Below, piece by piece: positions 19,004-30,837 of a DNA stretch of 64,000 bases. Below the pieces are notes generated by a model. It ran no database searches and was not told where the DNA came from. It saw only the letters and a program-made list of their open reading frames with translations. The translations under genes were made by a program, and so were the position numbers. This DNA is from Volvox africanus (taxonomy: Eukaryota; Chlorophyta; Chlorophyceae; Chlamydomonadales; Volvocaceae), in contig BSDZ01000112.1 of assembly GCA_030268105.1 (NCBI GenBank), positions 186,001-250,000 on the forward strand. Reading direction: 5' to 3'. Position 1 is the first letter of the stretch. Each line of letters begins with the position of its first letter.

Positions 19004-19180
19004 GTTTAGTATCGGGACAGGTCACGGACAGGTCCGGGTTCGGAACCCTATGGTGACTGGTGGATACAGGAAGCCATGCCGAATGAAGAGGGATTACACT
19101 GTGAAGGGAGTTTACTTTCAGGATGGTGATTCACCCTGTCCTCGGATGTGCGGACACATCCACGAGAAGGGGGATATTTC

Positions 19181-19350
19181 TAGTATCCTGGGGTATCTAC
19201 GGGTAGTGTCCAGGATGGACCGTGAATGGTCATCTTCCGATTGGGCCTTTGTAGGCGGACACAACAGAGCTACAACAGACCCATCCACCTTGCCATAATG
19301 GTGGTGGGTGCTGAACCACTTACCAAGAAAATCACTGGTTTTGGAAAAGT
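19181..19350 (+). repeat. Dispersed repeat family R1, copy C (longest)
   Basis: Head and middle as in copy A, then GGTGGTGGGTGCTGAACC and AAAATCACTGGTTTTGG. The last blocks recur in reverse orientation near 43680-43735. Confidence 0.8.
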
Positions 19351-21889
19351 TAACATGGATGAACGGATGCGGGTGCCCAGGGCTAGGAAAAACTAGGCAA
19401 ACCAGGGCTAGGCAAACCAGGAAATGCACCGGAAGGTAGGAACTGCTAGGTAATGGCCACGGGTGAAGCCCGCATATATCCCACACATAATCACACAGTG
19501 TATCATGCCTTTCCTTCAGGCCCCAATCCATGAAGCGACCTACATCTGCCGCCGCATAAACAACAAAGTTTGAAGGTCGATGATTTTTGCCGTACAACTC
19601 CACACAAAATCCTCAAAGGTAATTTAGAACTCTCAACACTAAAACGTCCCTAACTCTCATTGTTAATCATGCATAATGGGTTAGTAGACATCCTAGATTT
19701 CCTAGCTCCTCGCAAGCAGCACTGTACACAACAGCATCGCTGTACACATACATACGCTTCCCGCCTCGTATCCGCTGAATACACATACATATCCGTGTTT
19801 CTCCAAATGTAAAAAAAACGTTTGATTCTCATAAAAGAATCATTTTGGATGAAAAGCAGTTTTGATGTGCGGGAATGCGGGAAACGCGGGAAATTTGCAG
19901 ATGGGACGGGACAGGACGGCGGGGGAGGAATGTCCATTTTCAGCAAGCTGATATCCACGATCATATCATTCTATTACCATCATATTACATACCTGCAGCT
20001 GCGACCTAAGATGATTGCTTGAAATGTAACCGGGCCCGCACCTTCCAAACCTTCGCCTCCGCCGTGATGATTCAAAAGCTAACAATGCCAGAAACGCATG
20101 TGAAGCCAAAGCATTTATTGCATCCATCATGTTAGTTTTCTAAACAATCCATCATCTTACCTCTTGTCGTGGCTACAGGTGGATTGTAGGTATCAGCGCC
20201 GAGCTAATTCTCTGCTTCTTCCTTTTCAAACATCCTATCATTATCACAATGTTCCTCGGGTCACAAAATGTTCCTTTCTGTATTGTTCAACCAAGAGCTG
20301 AGTCATCCAGTATATCTTAATCTGCACGGCCTGTCCCGTACATCATAGTACATGCCTATTAGAGCCTTTTCCTGAGCCGTAAAGATTATGTGTTGGGAAA
20401 TCTGAGACAACGCAAGCTCTGATCTATATAAAATATATTAATATTTAATAACGCCTGATCTATATATAATGTATATAATAATGTCTGCATGCATGTCGTA
20501 CGTATGATGCCTTAACACTCCTAAATGCCTATCTGCTCTGATGCCTATAAATCGGCTAGCAGGGCTTTGCTTGCATGGGTGTGAATGAGTAGCCTGCTGA
20601 ACCTGCTGCTTCTTGAAGTTATTGTATGCTTCGTTCATGATACCTTTCGCATGTATATGTGGTGTTTCTGAAAGCCCCACAAGTAAGTATAACTGCGGAG
20701 GTTCTGTTCGTCATCGTGCATCAAACAGTCTGTCAATGAGATAGAAAGCTGCAGTTAGCCAGGGGTTACGAGTGAACCCACACACCGGCTACGTTACCCA
20801 CAAGCCACAACATGTCAAGTTTGTTTTGTGCAGTTCAGGGTCAGTTGTCCTGGTGCAATTGTTATCGTTTCGTTCATTGCCCCTCCCCTTCGTTTGGTGG
20901 TTAGCAGTTGTCACCCCTCACGCAAGGTAGGATTTATCGGATCCGGAATCCGGGTGAAAATCCGCAATATTTGAGGGACAGAAGAGCGACGTCGTCCTTG
21001 GTGCTTCGGAGCAAGGTAAACCAGTCCCCCAAGAAAAACCGGAAGGCAAAGGGAAAGAAAACGGCTGTACAGAATTCCATGCATTTCGCATGACGGCCAC
21101 GCACTGCCTCACTCGCCGCCGTAAAAGGCTCACTTCAGCTCATCCTCGTCCTCGTCCTCATCCTCATCCTCATCCTGCATTTCCCTCGTTCTCGTTCTCG
21201 GCCTCACATGCGTCCTCGCCCTTAAGAAATTGGCCGAGATTACAAATGGCCGCCCCCCGGTTTTCTCTCTCTCTCTCTCTCCCCTCTCTTTTCGGATATA
21301 TTCCCGATTCAAGATATACGCCCTCATGGGCATCCCCTAAACATTTACTAAACATCGTGGCAATTCACCACCAGTCAGACGCATGACCGGAGGCTTCCAT
21401 GGGTCTCTCTTTGGCCTCCGCAATATCTTGCTTGACTACGCCCCTCCATGAACCCCTGCATTCCAAGGCGAGCCCCTGCATTACAAGGCGGCGCCTAAAT
21501 TGAAGGTGGCTCCAACAATACCAATCGATAAGGCCCAAGTTGCATTCATCATTTCATCTTAAAATCGATTCATCCCCGCAGGGGTGGCCGCATGTCCCCA
21601 GCGTCCATCGAGCGCAGCTGGGCCGCCTTCTCGGGGGAAATTTCTGTCAGACCGTTGCACGGCATGCGGTATAAAGTTTTGCTGTTAGTACGATAATCAC
21701 GGTATGACGGCTTCTGTGGAGCGTTATTACGCAGGTGTATGTATTATGGCATGAGGCAGGTGTGCGTGGGTAAAATTCAAAAGCAAAAAGAAAGGAAAAT
21801 GTCTAATCCATTCACGTCATTACCTCGACAAGGGAAAGTTGCCGATAGCCGGGGCAGAGCATTTTTATAGCGATGTGGCATTGCTGATA

Positions 21890-21935
21890 GCCACGTAGCT
21901 AGCGAATCAGCTAGCTACGTGGCTTGCTGATTCGC
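21890..21935. other. Two overlapping, mutually exclusive hairpins
   Basis: Perfect arms GCCACGTAGCTAGC (21890-21903) and GCTAGCTACGTGGC (21910-21923) enclose six bases. A second perfect pair, GCGAATCAGC (21902-21911) and GCTGATTCGC (21926-21935), uses the loop and part of the first stem. Only one can form at a time. Confidence 0.75.
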
Positions 21936-22366
21936 AGGGGAAAAGAATGTCCTCGGACGGTGCAAAAAAGGACCTTCCGAGTCTGTCTCTGCCACTGCCG
22001 CATCCCCATCTTTCCTTCCGGGTTTGGTGGTTTGTTGGGGTCGGCCGGTTTCCATTCGTTTTCTACCCTGCCTCAATCCTCCCGCGTCCTTCCGTACTTC
22101 TGTACATATTTCTTTCGGTACTCAATCTGGTTTGGTTTGCTTACTGGTTCCCTTGCATACATGTTCTTTGTTGCTTCCTCCCTTTCTCCCGCTGATACAT
22201 GCAAAGAATACACCGTGTAAATAAAAGAACACTTCACGAGCGACTTCCATTGCGACTTCCATGACGACATACCCGTTGTGCTCATTCGCTTGCTTTCCTT
22301 GCTTCCAGAACACACCATGCCCCCACCGGTCTGCAAGTTATCTTATGCTGTGTAACGTGCACATAC

Positions 22367-22487
22367 CGTATGATCCGCAGTCATTTTTGACTGCTTGGAT
22401 GACGTTGTCCCGCAGGAACTCGTCGGCCTCGACGGCTTCCGCCAACTTCTCCTTGATCTGGCGCTTATCGGTGAGGTCGCGGTTAGC
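22367..22487 (-). CDS. Orphan internal exon, helical charged protein
   Basis: The minus-strand segment lies between a good acceptor (TTTTACAG, pyrimidine-rich) and a good donor (GTATGT). It encodes 40 residues beginning ANRDLTDKRQIKEKLAEAVE and continuing ADEFLRDNVIQAVKNDCGSY. The composition is that of a charged, helical coding segment and differs sharply from the flanks. I do not recognise the family and could not link it to other exons. It might belong to the gene upstream on the same strand (23511-24536). Confidence 0.5.
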
Positions 22488-23510
22488 CTGTAAAAGGACA
22501 GATCGCAAAGGGGTGAGATACGAATAGTTCAAGGATGGCAACATACTACGCAGCGATGATAACTGCTTTGGGAGATTTGAAGGGGGATGTGGACGTTGGA
22601 CATTTTCCTCCAGTGCTTGTGTCCCGTGCCGCTAAAGCATGGGCGGGCACCGGTTACGGCACACACATGATGAGCGGGACAACAGGCAAGAGTCAAATAT
22701 TTAAGATGAGAAATAAAATTGAAATTAAAAATTTTCACTCAATACAGACCATGAATGCATTCTTGAGTTCCTTGCGAGCTGCCAGTATCGCAGGTGGGTC
22801 GCCCGAGAACGCTACAAGCAGGAGAGAATGGAGAGGACGAATCCTTATGCGGAGGACAGTTAATACGCTGAGTGCGACAATCACATACTTTTGTGCACCG
22901 TTCGTATGAGCTGACGGTAGACGCTAATTGATGGCTTTGACGCCATATTCTTTCCCAATGAGTACTTCCTGAGAATATCTGATATTCAATTGCTTAATCA
23001 AATGGACGCGACGGTGGATTTCTCAATCAGTGTAAGTGCCTGAACACATTGCTCCTTTCGCTACGGCAGGTAGGCTATCGGAGATATAAAGGCTGCGAAG
23101 CTAGAAGCTTTGCGTAAAAATTTGAAGATGATTCATACAATATTTACTCCATATTGCAAGGAGCGCGCTGAAATCATGTGGGAAAATGCCGTTACTTGTT
23201 ACGACCATGTTGTACATTTCCAGCGCTGCGTTTGAGCTAATCGGCTAATGCTTACAGATATTGTCCTTCAAAATTTGCAGACATCTTCCAGACCCGATTC
23301 TGCACATAGAACATCAATGTGTGACCATAGGTACAAGTATCTACCGGTCATACCCCGGATAAGACTTGTTTCCCGCGCTATGACACAACCAACGAACTTA
23401 GAAGTAATTCTGGTGCATTTTAGACTACATGCTTCATTTACGCCGACGTGCCGTGTTGCCGCAGCTCTGCAAAAAATGACAAGACTCGTGCACCCTCCAG
23501 CATGCGACCA
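22488..23510. other. Non-coding or intronic stretch
   Basis: No supported coding segment. It could be intron if 22367-22487 and 23511-24536 are one gene. Confidence 0.5.
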
Positions 23511-24536
23511 TCATGCGCAACCCCACCACAAGGACCCGTTGCTACCGCCCTCTCCGTCCTTAACACCCATTCCCTCCCGTTGCATCACAATACCGAGAAG
23601 GTGCACCAGTTGCCGGGCGTCCCCGCCCCCTGTTCCCCCACCAGCAGCATTCGGCAGGCCGGAGGCCCGGCCCAACCCAGGCAGGCAGTTGCGCGCTAAG
23701 TGCGGCACCAGCCGCCGCAGCTGCGCAACACTTGCATCCAATACCATGGGGTCCATCAGCGGCGGGTACCATTGCAACACCTCTTCGGCAATCGCCAAGC
23801 CGCCCAGCACCTGGCTTGCATGCTCCACGCCGGCCAGTAATCGCTCTGCCCCATACGCAGGATCGAGAAATGGCGGATGGAGAAGCAGCAGCATGCCTAC
23901 GTTGGTGGATGGCAGCGCAGCCTTGAGCAGCACCACCTTCGCCGCCATAGCGTGCGTGTCTGACATCGCAGCTACCAACTGCACTGGCGTCAGGGAGGGC
24001 AGCACGCGAGGCAGGTCTGGAAGCACTGCAGCTAGATCGGCGAAGCGGCAGTCGAAAAGTTCATTGTCCCAACCTGAAACCTCCAGTGCTGCCAGTCGCA
24101 CGCTTTCAGTGCGGTCAAACGGTGTCCATGACAGCTGCGGACTTGCCGAGTTTAACTGCGGCTGCAAGTCAGTACTGAGCCGTGCATTACTGGTACCCTG
24201 GCTAACGCTGAACTCTACAGATTCCTGAACCTGCCATTGCACCTTCCAAGGCAGGGAGGAAACGCTAGGATATTGTGTGACAGCCGTCACGTTACCGGCT
24301 GCTGCAACGTTTGTCGGTGGCACCCCGCTGCTGCCGTTTCCACCTGGTGACGGAGAAGAGGCGGCGAGTGGCAGGTGGCGATATAGGTCACCACTGGCCC
24401 CCCGCGGAAACGGTTGGCCCCATGAGGGCGACTTTCGTGTAAGCCAAAAAGCGCCTCGGTGCAGCAAGGATGGGTGCGTCGAGAGCATGCCCGAGACGGC
24501 AGCTGATGCCACGCCCCCCCCAAATAACGCCATCAA
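23511..24536 (-). CDS. mTERF-like helical-repeat protein (putative, organellar)
   Basis: A 341-residue frame starts at ATG 24536. The first 70 residues (MMALFGGGVASAAVSGMLST, then Arg/Ser/Pro-rich) look like an organelle targeting peptide followed by a low-complexity spacer. Residues about 165-290 consist of repeated short helices with Pro-Pro ends (MLLLLHPPFLDP, EVLQWYPPLMDP). This is the pattern of mTERF repeats, which form solenoids that bind organellar nucleic acid. The similarity is by pattern only; another alpha-solenoid family is possible. The tail after about residue 300 is Gly-rich and may be intron read-through. Confidence 0.5.
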   Translation of the reverse strand: MMALFGGGVASAAVSGMLSTHPSLLHRGAFWLTRKSPSWGQPFPRGASGDLYRHLPLAASSPSPGGNGSSGVPPTNVAAAGNVTAVTQYPSVSSLPWKVQWQVQESVEFSVSQGTSNARLSTDLQPQLNSASPQLSWTPFDRTESVRLAALEVSGWDNELFDCRFADLAAVLPDLPRVLPSLTPVQLVAAMSDTHAMAAKVVLLKAALPSTNVGMLLLLHPPFLDPAYGAERLLAGVEHASQVLGGLAIAEEVLQWYPPLMDPMVLDASVAQLRRLVPHLARNCLPGLGRASGLPNAAGGGTGGGDARQLVHLLGIVMQREGMGVKDGEGGSNGSLWWGCA

Positions 24537-25105
24537 AACCGATATGGCTTCCCCGCGAAGTTGATGCTCAGGTAGAAGGGATTAACCTGGAGGTGCACCA
24601 CAGCCCAAAGAAGTTGCTGCACGCTGCCTGTGCTACCCTCACAACCACCAGGAGAGTTATGGCCAGCGCCAGTTGCTCCACAATAAATCCTAAGACTGCA
24701 AATGCTTAATGCCGTTGGATCGGCTAACGCTAAATGTTTGAAGGCACCCTTCCCTCGCGCCAGCTTTCCGGCTGGAGTAGAGCTGACGATAAAGGGACAG
24801 GCTGCCGACGGCTCGCAAAACCCTCCGACGTTCTGCCGCCTTGCTTAGAAAATCTTAGGAAAGTTCACTGGCTAGTTTTGGACACCTGTCAAGGTGCAGA
24901 GAAATGTGTGGATAAGATAAGCCAATCGCAAGAGGCTGTTTTTAGCGACAGCCTCTCAAACAATGGGTACAACGGGATATCTGAGATACATTGATGATTT
25001 ATCATTCCAAATAATTAAGTTCACGTAGTAGCACGCAACCGCGAATAACGCAACCAGCACGTCATCCTTGCCTAACGCGAGTGGTCATTCGTTGAGCTCA
25101 CCTGC

Positions 25106-25323
25106 TCTGCATCCTGCTGCTTGTGCACGCGGTTAGAGTGCATTACATAGTAAGTACCGCGACCAACCTCGTAAAATCCGTAAGCGGAAAAGGCTACAAG
25201 CAAGGTCGTGACCGACTTGTACATAATATCATAGATGCGAGCGCGACCGGGAGGCAGCGGCGTCAGCCACGGGTGCTGAAAGCGACCGGCATACGGAGCA
25301 GCATTCGTGGTAGAAGGGGCCAT
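25106..25323 (-). CDS. Small single-pass membrane protein, first exon
   Basis: The ATG at 25323 opens an exon of about 72 codons that likely ends at a donor (GAGCAG/GTGAGC, 25106/25105); the frame otherwise runs to 25072. The product has a short polar N-terminus, then PGRARIYDIMYKSV and one membrane helix (TTLLVAFSAYGFYEVG), then a basic tail (HSNRVHKQQDAEQ). Size and layout resemble small mitochondrial inner-membrane subunits such as COX7a-like proteins, but I cannot assign it. It is divergent from RPS13 with 270 bp between the start codons. Confidence 0.55.
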
Positions 25324-25593
25324 GACAGCAAAGGTACCGAGACCGAACTTTTATGGAAATTGCTGCGTGCAAAGTTGCAACGCGTAAAGTGTGGCCCCCG
25401 TCACATGTACGCTAATAAATCAAAAAATTGACTTGAGTATTTTTTGTACTTTAGGGTACCAAGAAGCAAAACGAAATTGTACGAGCCCGATAGGGCCCGG
25501 CAGGAACGCCCTGGACAAAATTAGCGCGGCAATTCGCCTTCATTCTCTCTCCTGCGAACCGCTGTGCGGGCGTATAAGTAACGACTCGCAACC
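25324..25593. promoter_or_regulatory. Divergent promoter region, small protein / RPS13
   Basis: Start codons of two oppositely oriented genes lie 270 bp apart, so both promoters must share this stretch. No clear TATA box is visible. A GGGCCCGG/AGGGCCC-rich patch lies near 25490-25500. Confidence 0.5.
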
Positions 25594-26834
25594 ATGGGTC
25601 GCATGCACAGCAGCGGCAAGGGTAAGACATTTATCAAGCGCCGCAAATGGTATTTTTGGACATTCTTAACCGGCTTCTTACTGATCCTTTGCGTAGGCAA
25701 GTCGTCCTCTGCCATTCCATATAAGAGGTCTCCACCGTCGTAAGTTCTAGTTCTCATTGTTTAAAGAGCCGCCAATGCTTCTAGGTGCGGCGCGCGTTTT
25801 GCCCCGCATGCTCACTACGTTGTGATATCTGTATGCATTCAGATGGTGCAAGACCACGTCCGCCGAGGTGCAGGACATGATCTGCAAGTTCGCCAGGAAG
25901 GGCATGACCCCTTCGCAAATTGGCGTTGTTCTCCGTGACCAGCACGGCGTGCCGTTGGTTAACACAGTGACCGGCAGCAAGGTTCTGAGGATTCTAAAGG
26001 GTGCTGGACTGGCCCCTGAAATTCCGGAGGATCTGTACTTTCTGATAAAGAAGGCCGGTGAGCCGTGCAGCTGCAGTTGTCAGTACCGAACCAAGGGGGC
26101 GCTTGCGCCCGGCAAGCGTTCGGTCCCGCCTTGCGCGGTTGCTGACGCTTCGCCATTCTGTCTGCAGTTTCTATTCGCAAGCATCTGGAGCGCAACCGGA
26201 AGGACAAGGACGGCAAGTTCCGCCTCATTCTGGTGGGTATTGGGCATGTGTGATTAGGGTACATCACAATGGAAGGGGCGGATTCTCCGATGTAGTAATT
26301 TAGCAGCTGGAATTGCTGCCTGACTGGGGTTGTGCATAGTGCCATAGGACAGGCTATTAGAGTTTAGCTTCCATGTGAAGGACCCCGCATAGCCACCCAA
26401 GGTCCTTGTGCATTTACTGGTTTCCAGAAGCCGCGTCTCTTATTTGTTTGCAGTTCATGCTAAGTCTCCCCCCTCCATCAGTTGCTACTCAATCCATGCG
26501 CTCCGTTTTGTGGGCACATGGCGGATTGGTCAACCACATTGGCAGGATACTACATTGTTGCAAATAGGTAACCCACTCAGGTGTCGTGAAGAGGCAAATT
26601 ACTTGGCGAAATGCAACTTCATTTTTTACATTGGCATATTTGAAATAATTTTGCTCCTTTCAGTGAACAATATTGAGATTCTCATCGAAAATGATTGTAC
26701 TGCCTTTGTTTGCTCTTCCGCTCATGCAGGTGGAAAGCCGCATTCACCGCCTGGCCCGCTACTACAAGCGTGTACGCAAGCTTCCGCCCAACTGGAAGTA
26801 TGAGTCGTCGACCGCTTCAACCCTGGTGTCCTAA
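25594..26834 (+). CDS. RPS13: 40S ribosomal protein S13 (uS15)
   Basis: Five exons, 25594-25621, 25697-25739, 25843-26057, 26168-26232 and 26730-26834, join in phase to 151 residues, exactly the usual eukaryotic S13 length. The start [20 protein letters not shown] is canonical. The uS15 domain follows ([17 protein letters not shown] ... [20 protein letters not shown] ... [20 protein letters not shown]), with the end [20 protein letters not shown] and STASTLVS. The protein binds 18S rRNA in the 40S body. All introns are GT..AG; the last is about 500 bp. A TGTAA polyadenylation signal lies about 130 bp after the stop. Confidence 0.97.
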
Positions 26835-26963
26835 GTGTCTGGCTCAGGGCCTGGGAGGGGAAGAACAAAAGCAGAGCATCATCAGCTTCGCGACTGTTGC
26901 CGCGGCAGAGCAATATGGCGGCTCGATGGGGTGTTGCAATGGTGCTGAATTGGGCGTGCTGTT

Positions 26964-26968
26964 TGTAA
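26964..26968 (+). terminator. TGTAA polyadenylation signal of RPS13
   Basis: TGTAA is the known chlorophycean polyadenylation signal; this one lies 130 bp after the RPS13 stop. Confidence 0.6.
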
Positions 26969-27227
26969 CATCACGATCGCAACAGATGTGCAGTGTTTCC
27001 GCCTTTCTAGGGAACTTTGACTCGGACATCGGAAGCCATTTTAGGGAAGCAAAGTCAATATGATATCGACTGGGATTTAACCATTAGGCTAGTTTCCTAC
27101 TTTCATACTCTCTAGATGGCTAACACACTGTATACATTCAGCATCCATTGGCGTGATTAAATGAAGATAGAAAACATATCCGACATTAAAATTAAAGTCA
27201 AATAAGATCTCTTGCGCTAACATGAGT

Positions 27228-30200
27228 TCAAGGTTCACTTGTATCCTTCCTCGTCCTTGTAGCAATCGCCTGCCCTTCTGTTTCTTCCGGTGACGATGGC
27301 ATCGTAGCGGAGCTCGTTTCCAGGAGAACTTTGGGCCCTCGCAAAACGTACCCCAGCAGAAATAGCGCTGGAAGCGCAGAGCTCAGAAATGAGGCCGCTA
27401 GATTACCGGTGAACGCATACACCTGCAGGATTGTGGGTACCGGAGATGTGTACTTTTTAACCCGGCTGCGAAATGCGTAAGACAAAAAACACCACACGCC
27501 TGGGAAATACCTCACCAAAGGAGTCCCCAGAGCCCACCCACGACAAATACAGCTCCCAGATGACCGGAAGCACCTAAGTGGCTCAAGAGCCCCTTTACCC
27601 TTTGCGAAGCGGATGCAAAGAACAGATGAGGAAAGTCAGAAGCTGAATTGCATCTGATTGCTGCCCTGTACAAGGAAGACCCGAAGGCTTATTGGTGGTT
27701 TCGATTTTACATTCGGGCGAAAAGTGACCGAACCACACCCGATGCAGGGACATGAAGCAATGCAAGACACCAATGAGCAATGAGATTGTCAGCGAGGGAT
27801 TCATCGATGAGTTAGACAACTAGACCAGGCCTGCAAGATACCCCGGCAGGAAAAAACGACTGCGGGCTGAGCCTTTAATGTAACAACCATGCAACGACAA
27901 CGTACGTACCAAGTTGGGCGCTCCAAATCGCAGCAAGCCGCGCAGCAGCGTCAATCCGTATGTGAGGCGGGGCGGCCCCGTTGCGGTGCACCTGCGCAGC
28001 GGCATATCGCATAAGGAGGCAGATGACAAGGTAACAGTCCACCCTCCGACGTTCGGCTATCGAAGGAGCGATCATAACGGAGTGAAGCGCATCGGGGTCA
28101 CACATTGCAGTGACTGGTGGTGACCATGGCGATCAGCCACCAAGATAAAACACCCCGACACCGTCATTGGGTACATCCTTTTGTAACGAACAACAAAACA
28201 TACTATACACGGTGCCAGGCACCTGACCAGGCTTACGGGTTTACCGGTTTGCGTAACAGCGCTGCTCCTTCCTGCCCTTCCTTTGATGAAGGCAGCCGCC
28301 GACACTCCGTAACCGGTACCAGACTCACACCAGCCGTAGTAGCACGTTGGCTAGTGATCACGGTGTGCTCCTCAACGGCACATCTACGTCTCTGAAATTC
28401 GCCTTGCCTTGTAGCACGCTCATCTGTCTCCTATCTCCTCCCCTCCTCCATGGCGTCAGCCTTCCGCGCTGTCACTGCCCACCCCCAAACCCTTTTCATC
28501 ATTCGATCATCAAGCTGCTACACGGTACAGCCGTACCGCCATGCGGTTCTCGAACAACCAGCCTGCACTGCCCTAAACTCGTAACTCCCTAACGCCCATT
28601 CCATTCGACGCAATGGACATTTTTCGGACTTCTTTTCCTACCCTCTCGCGCGCGACAACCCTGACGTCTTTTACCTTCCCAATGCGTCGTACAATCGATA
28701 CTCCCGCAGCATTGCCTCCGTCTCCTTCGAATCCAGATCTTCGTCGTACGCTTCCGCCGTGCTTCCTTCCTGTTGCTGCCCGCCCAACCCCTCACCACCT
28801 CCAGCTACTGACTGCTGTTGCTGCTGCTGCTTCTGCCGCCTCCGCCACTGCTCCCTTATTTCCGCCTCCTGTTGCTCCTCCACCATTACCAGCGCTAAAT
28901 TGCTCGCCACACCTATTCGCATCGCCTCAGCCTCAGCCACCACCGCCGGCATAACTGATGCCGTTACCAGCAACCCCGCTAAGTAACGTGCTGCGTCCGT
29001 CACGTACAACTCAACCCCAGCCATCGCCGTCGCCGTCGCCATGGCCGCGGCAGCGTCGCTGCCGCTGCCATGACCTAACAGTGCTGCTGGCAGTGGCAGT
29101 AGCAGCGTGTCGTCTGCGCCCGCCTCGAAGGCACGGTCCGCCAACCAGGCGGCTAGGAATGTAAAGATCAGTCCCCGTTGTAGCAGCTCCTTAGACGCTT
29201 CCCGTACCAACACAAGGCCGCCCTCCAGCAGCGCAGAGGTGCGGGTTAGGCCTGCTCGCCGGACCACCTAAAGGGGTACATGCATGCGGTGAGCGAAAAG
29301 GAGGCAGGCAGGCAGGCAGACAGACAGACAGGTAGGTACGTAGGTAAAGCTTCCTCCCATAACTGATATGGAGGAAGCTTTTGGAATGTGGGCTATGGGG
29401 AGGGTATTCTTCCAAACATGTTGAGTTCCCGTTTTCCCACTACGCCACGTCCGAACAACACACTCGGCAACCCAATGCACACCCACACCCAGCACATGTC
29501 TCCATTCATTGATGTGCAAGTACCTGCGCGGCCACCAAGCATGCCTGCTGCAGCGCCAGCGTGGCCGCCACTGAATCCGCGGACAGCAGCTCCCCCACAC
29601 GGGCAGTGCGCAGCTGCAGCCCCACTGCACCTGCTTTGGCACCTGGACGACCCGAGCCAGCCAGCAGGCGGTCGTAGGGAGGCGCCAACAACAGTCCCTC
29701 TAGCACCATTAAGAAGGATGCGGAAGTAAGGCCCAGGCCCAGGTCGTCTGTGGAGAACCTTCGGGACAGAAGCAAAACGGCACAGTATAGGAAGCCAGTT
29801 GCCATCAGGCAGCATATGGGGATTCGGTGAGGATGGGGATGAGTTGATTGGCTCGCGTTTGGCGCTTTCCGTTTGGCCGAATTCATTATTACCAAGGGAA
29901 GGGAAGGCCGCGTGCGACAGCCGGATAATAGCCACGCCAGGGGGGAGGATGGGCGGAGGTTGGAGGTAAGAGAGAAGGAGGCTGGGGGTGAGCAAGAATG
30001 TGAATGTGATTTGCACCTGGAAGATACAACAGAAAATAGTAGGGAAGGGCAGGATGTGGGTCGGTACGGGGTTAAGGATGGGATAATGATCTGCGGGTAA
30101 TTCAGGGTGCATAGGGACTACCGCACAGCCCAGATGAGGGATTCAGGGATTCGACGGGTGATGAGCCCAGGAAACGAAACGAAACGTAGAAATGCATTTG

Positions 30201-30621
30201 ACGTAGGTTTTGGAATGTCGTCATCCTAAGAACCATGTCCGAGATACTTCCAAGAGCCCTATGCCGCAGGGGTACCTCCATGGGGATCCAGAGAGTTCGT
30301 ATGGCTCACCAGCGAATTTGCCCGAAGAGGTCAATGTGTGCGACGGCCGCTCCCACCACGGCCAAAGTGCCTGAGAGCCCATAAGTCACGAGTGAGGAGG
30401 TAATCCGAACTCTAGAAGACGAAAACGGGTCGTTTGCGTCTTCATTTTGCGAGTCCCCGCCTCGCTGCCGAGGCGATTGGCTGCAGACAGGTACGTGTGC
30501 TCGCCTAAAACGGTGGTTGCAAGGTCCATTACATAATAGATGCTGAAAATATGTTTGAATTGGTCTGTAACCTGGAGGCCATGGTTGAGCTTGTCCGTGT
30601 GCTCGAGGTGGCTCACGACCA
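27228..30621 (-). CDS. Multi-pass membrane protein of unknown family
   Basis: Phase-consistent exons are 30310 (upstream limit uncertain, about 30621), 29758-29524, 29267-28675, 27991-27910 and 27422-27228. The predicted chain has several membrane helices: SSLVTYGLSGTLAVVGAAVA; LTSASFLMVLEGLLLAPPY; LLQRGLIFTFLAAWLADRAF; ARYLAGLLVTASVMPAVVA; and NLAASFLSSALPALFLLGYV near the C-terminus. A cytosol-like loop holds a charged Gln-rich stretch (EEQQEAEIREQWRRRQ, then poly-Q). The first exon is doubtful because two frames look coding there and a frame change inside it is unresolved. The chloroplast-like N-terminus (Arg/Ser-rich) hints at an organelle. It converges with RPS13 and is divergent from the pfkB gene. 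Confidence 0.6.
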
Positions 30622-30837
30622 CTATTGCTGCAAGACAAAGACGTTGATCTCAATAAACGCTCCATAATGTAGTATTTAGATTACTCAAAAAACTTTAGTA
30701 TGAAGTATGCACTTTTGACAAATACCGGTATCCGTGCAAGTCGTTTGGATCCTACGCGCCTGCAGTAAATCGAGGCGACCTTTTCATACCGCGCCATCTG
30801 CAAATCACATAACAAACATTTTAAGCCGGACCTAACC

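Larger units (their letters stand above)
18283..21889. other. Non-coding stretch
   Basis: No supported gene. Simple repeats include TC-rich (CTCGTC/CTCATC) runs at about 21140-21180 and a (CT)n run at about 21267-21285. Two copies of repeat family R1 lie here. Confidence 0.6.

Noticed and set aside
22752..22794. Short plus-strand exon MNAFLSSLRAASIAG followed by GTGGGT, like a mitochondrial presequence
   Set aside because: No downstream exon found; too short to stand alone.
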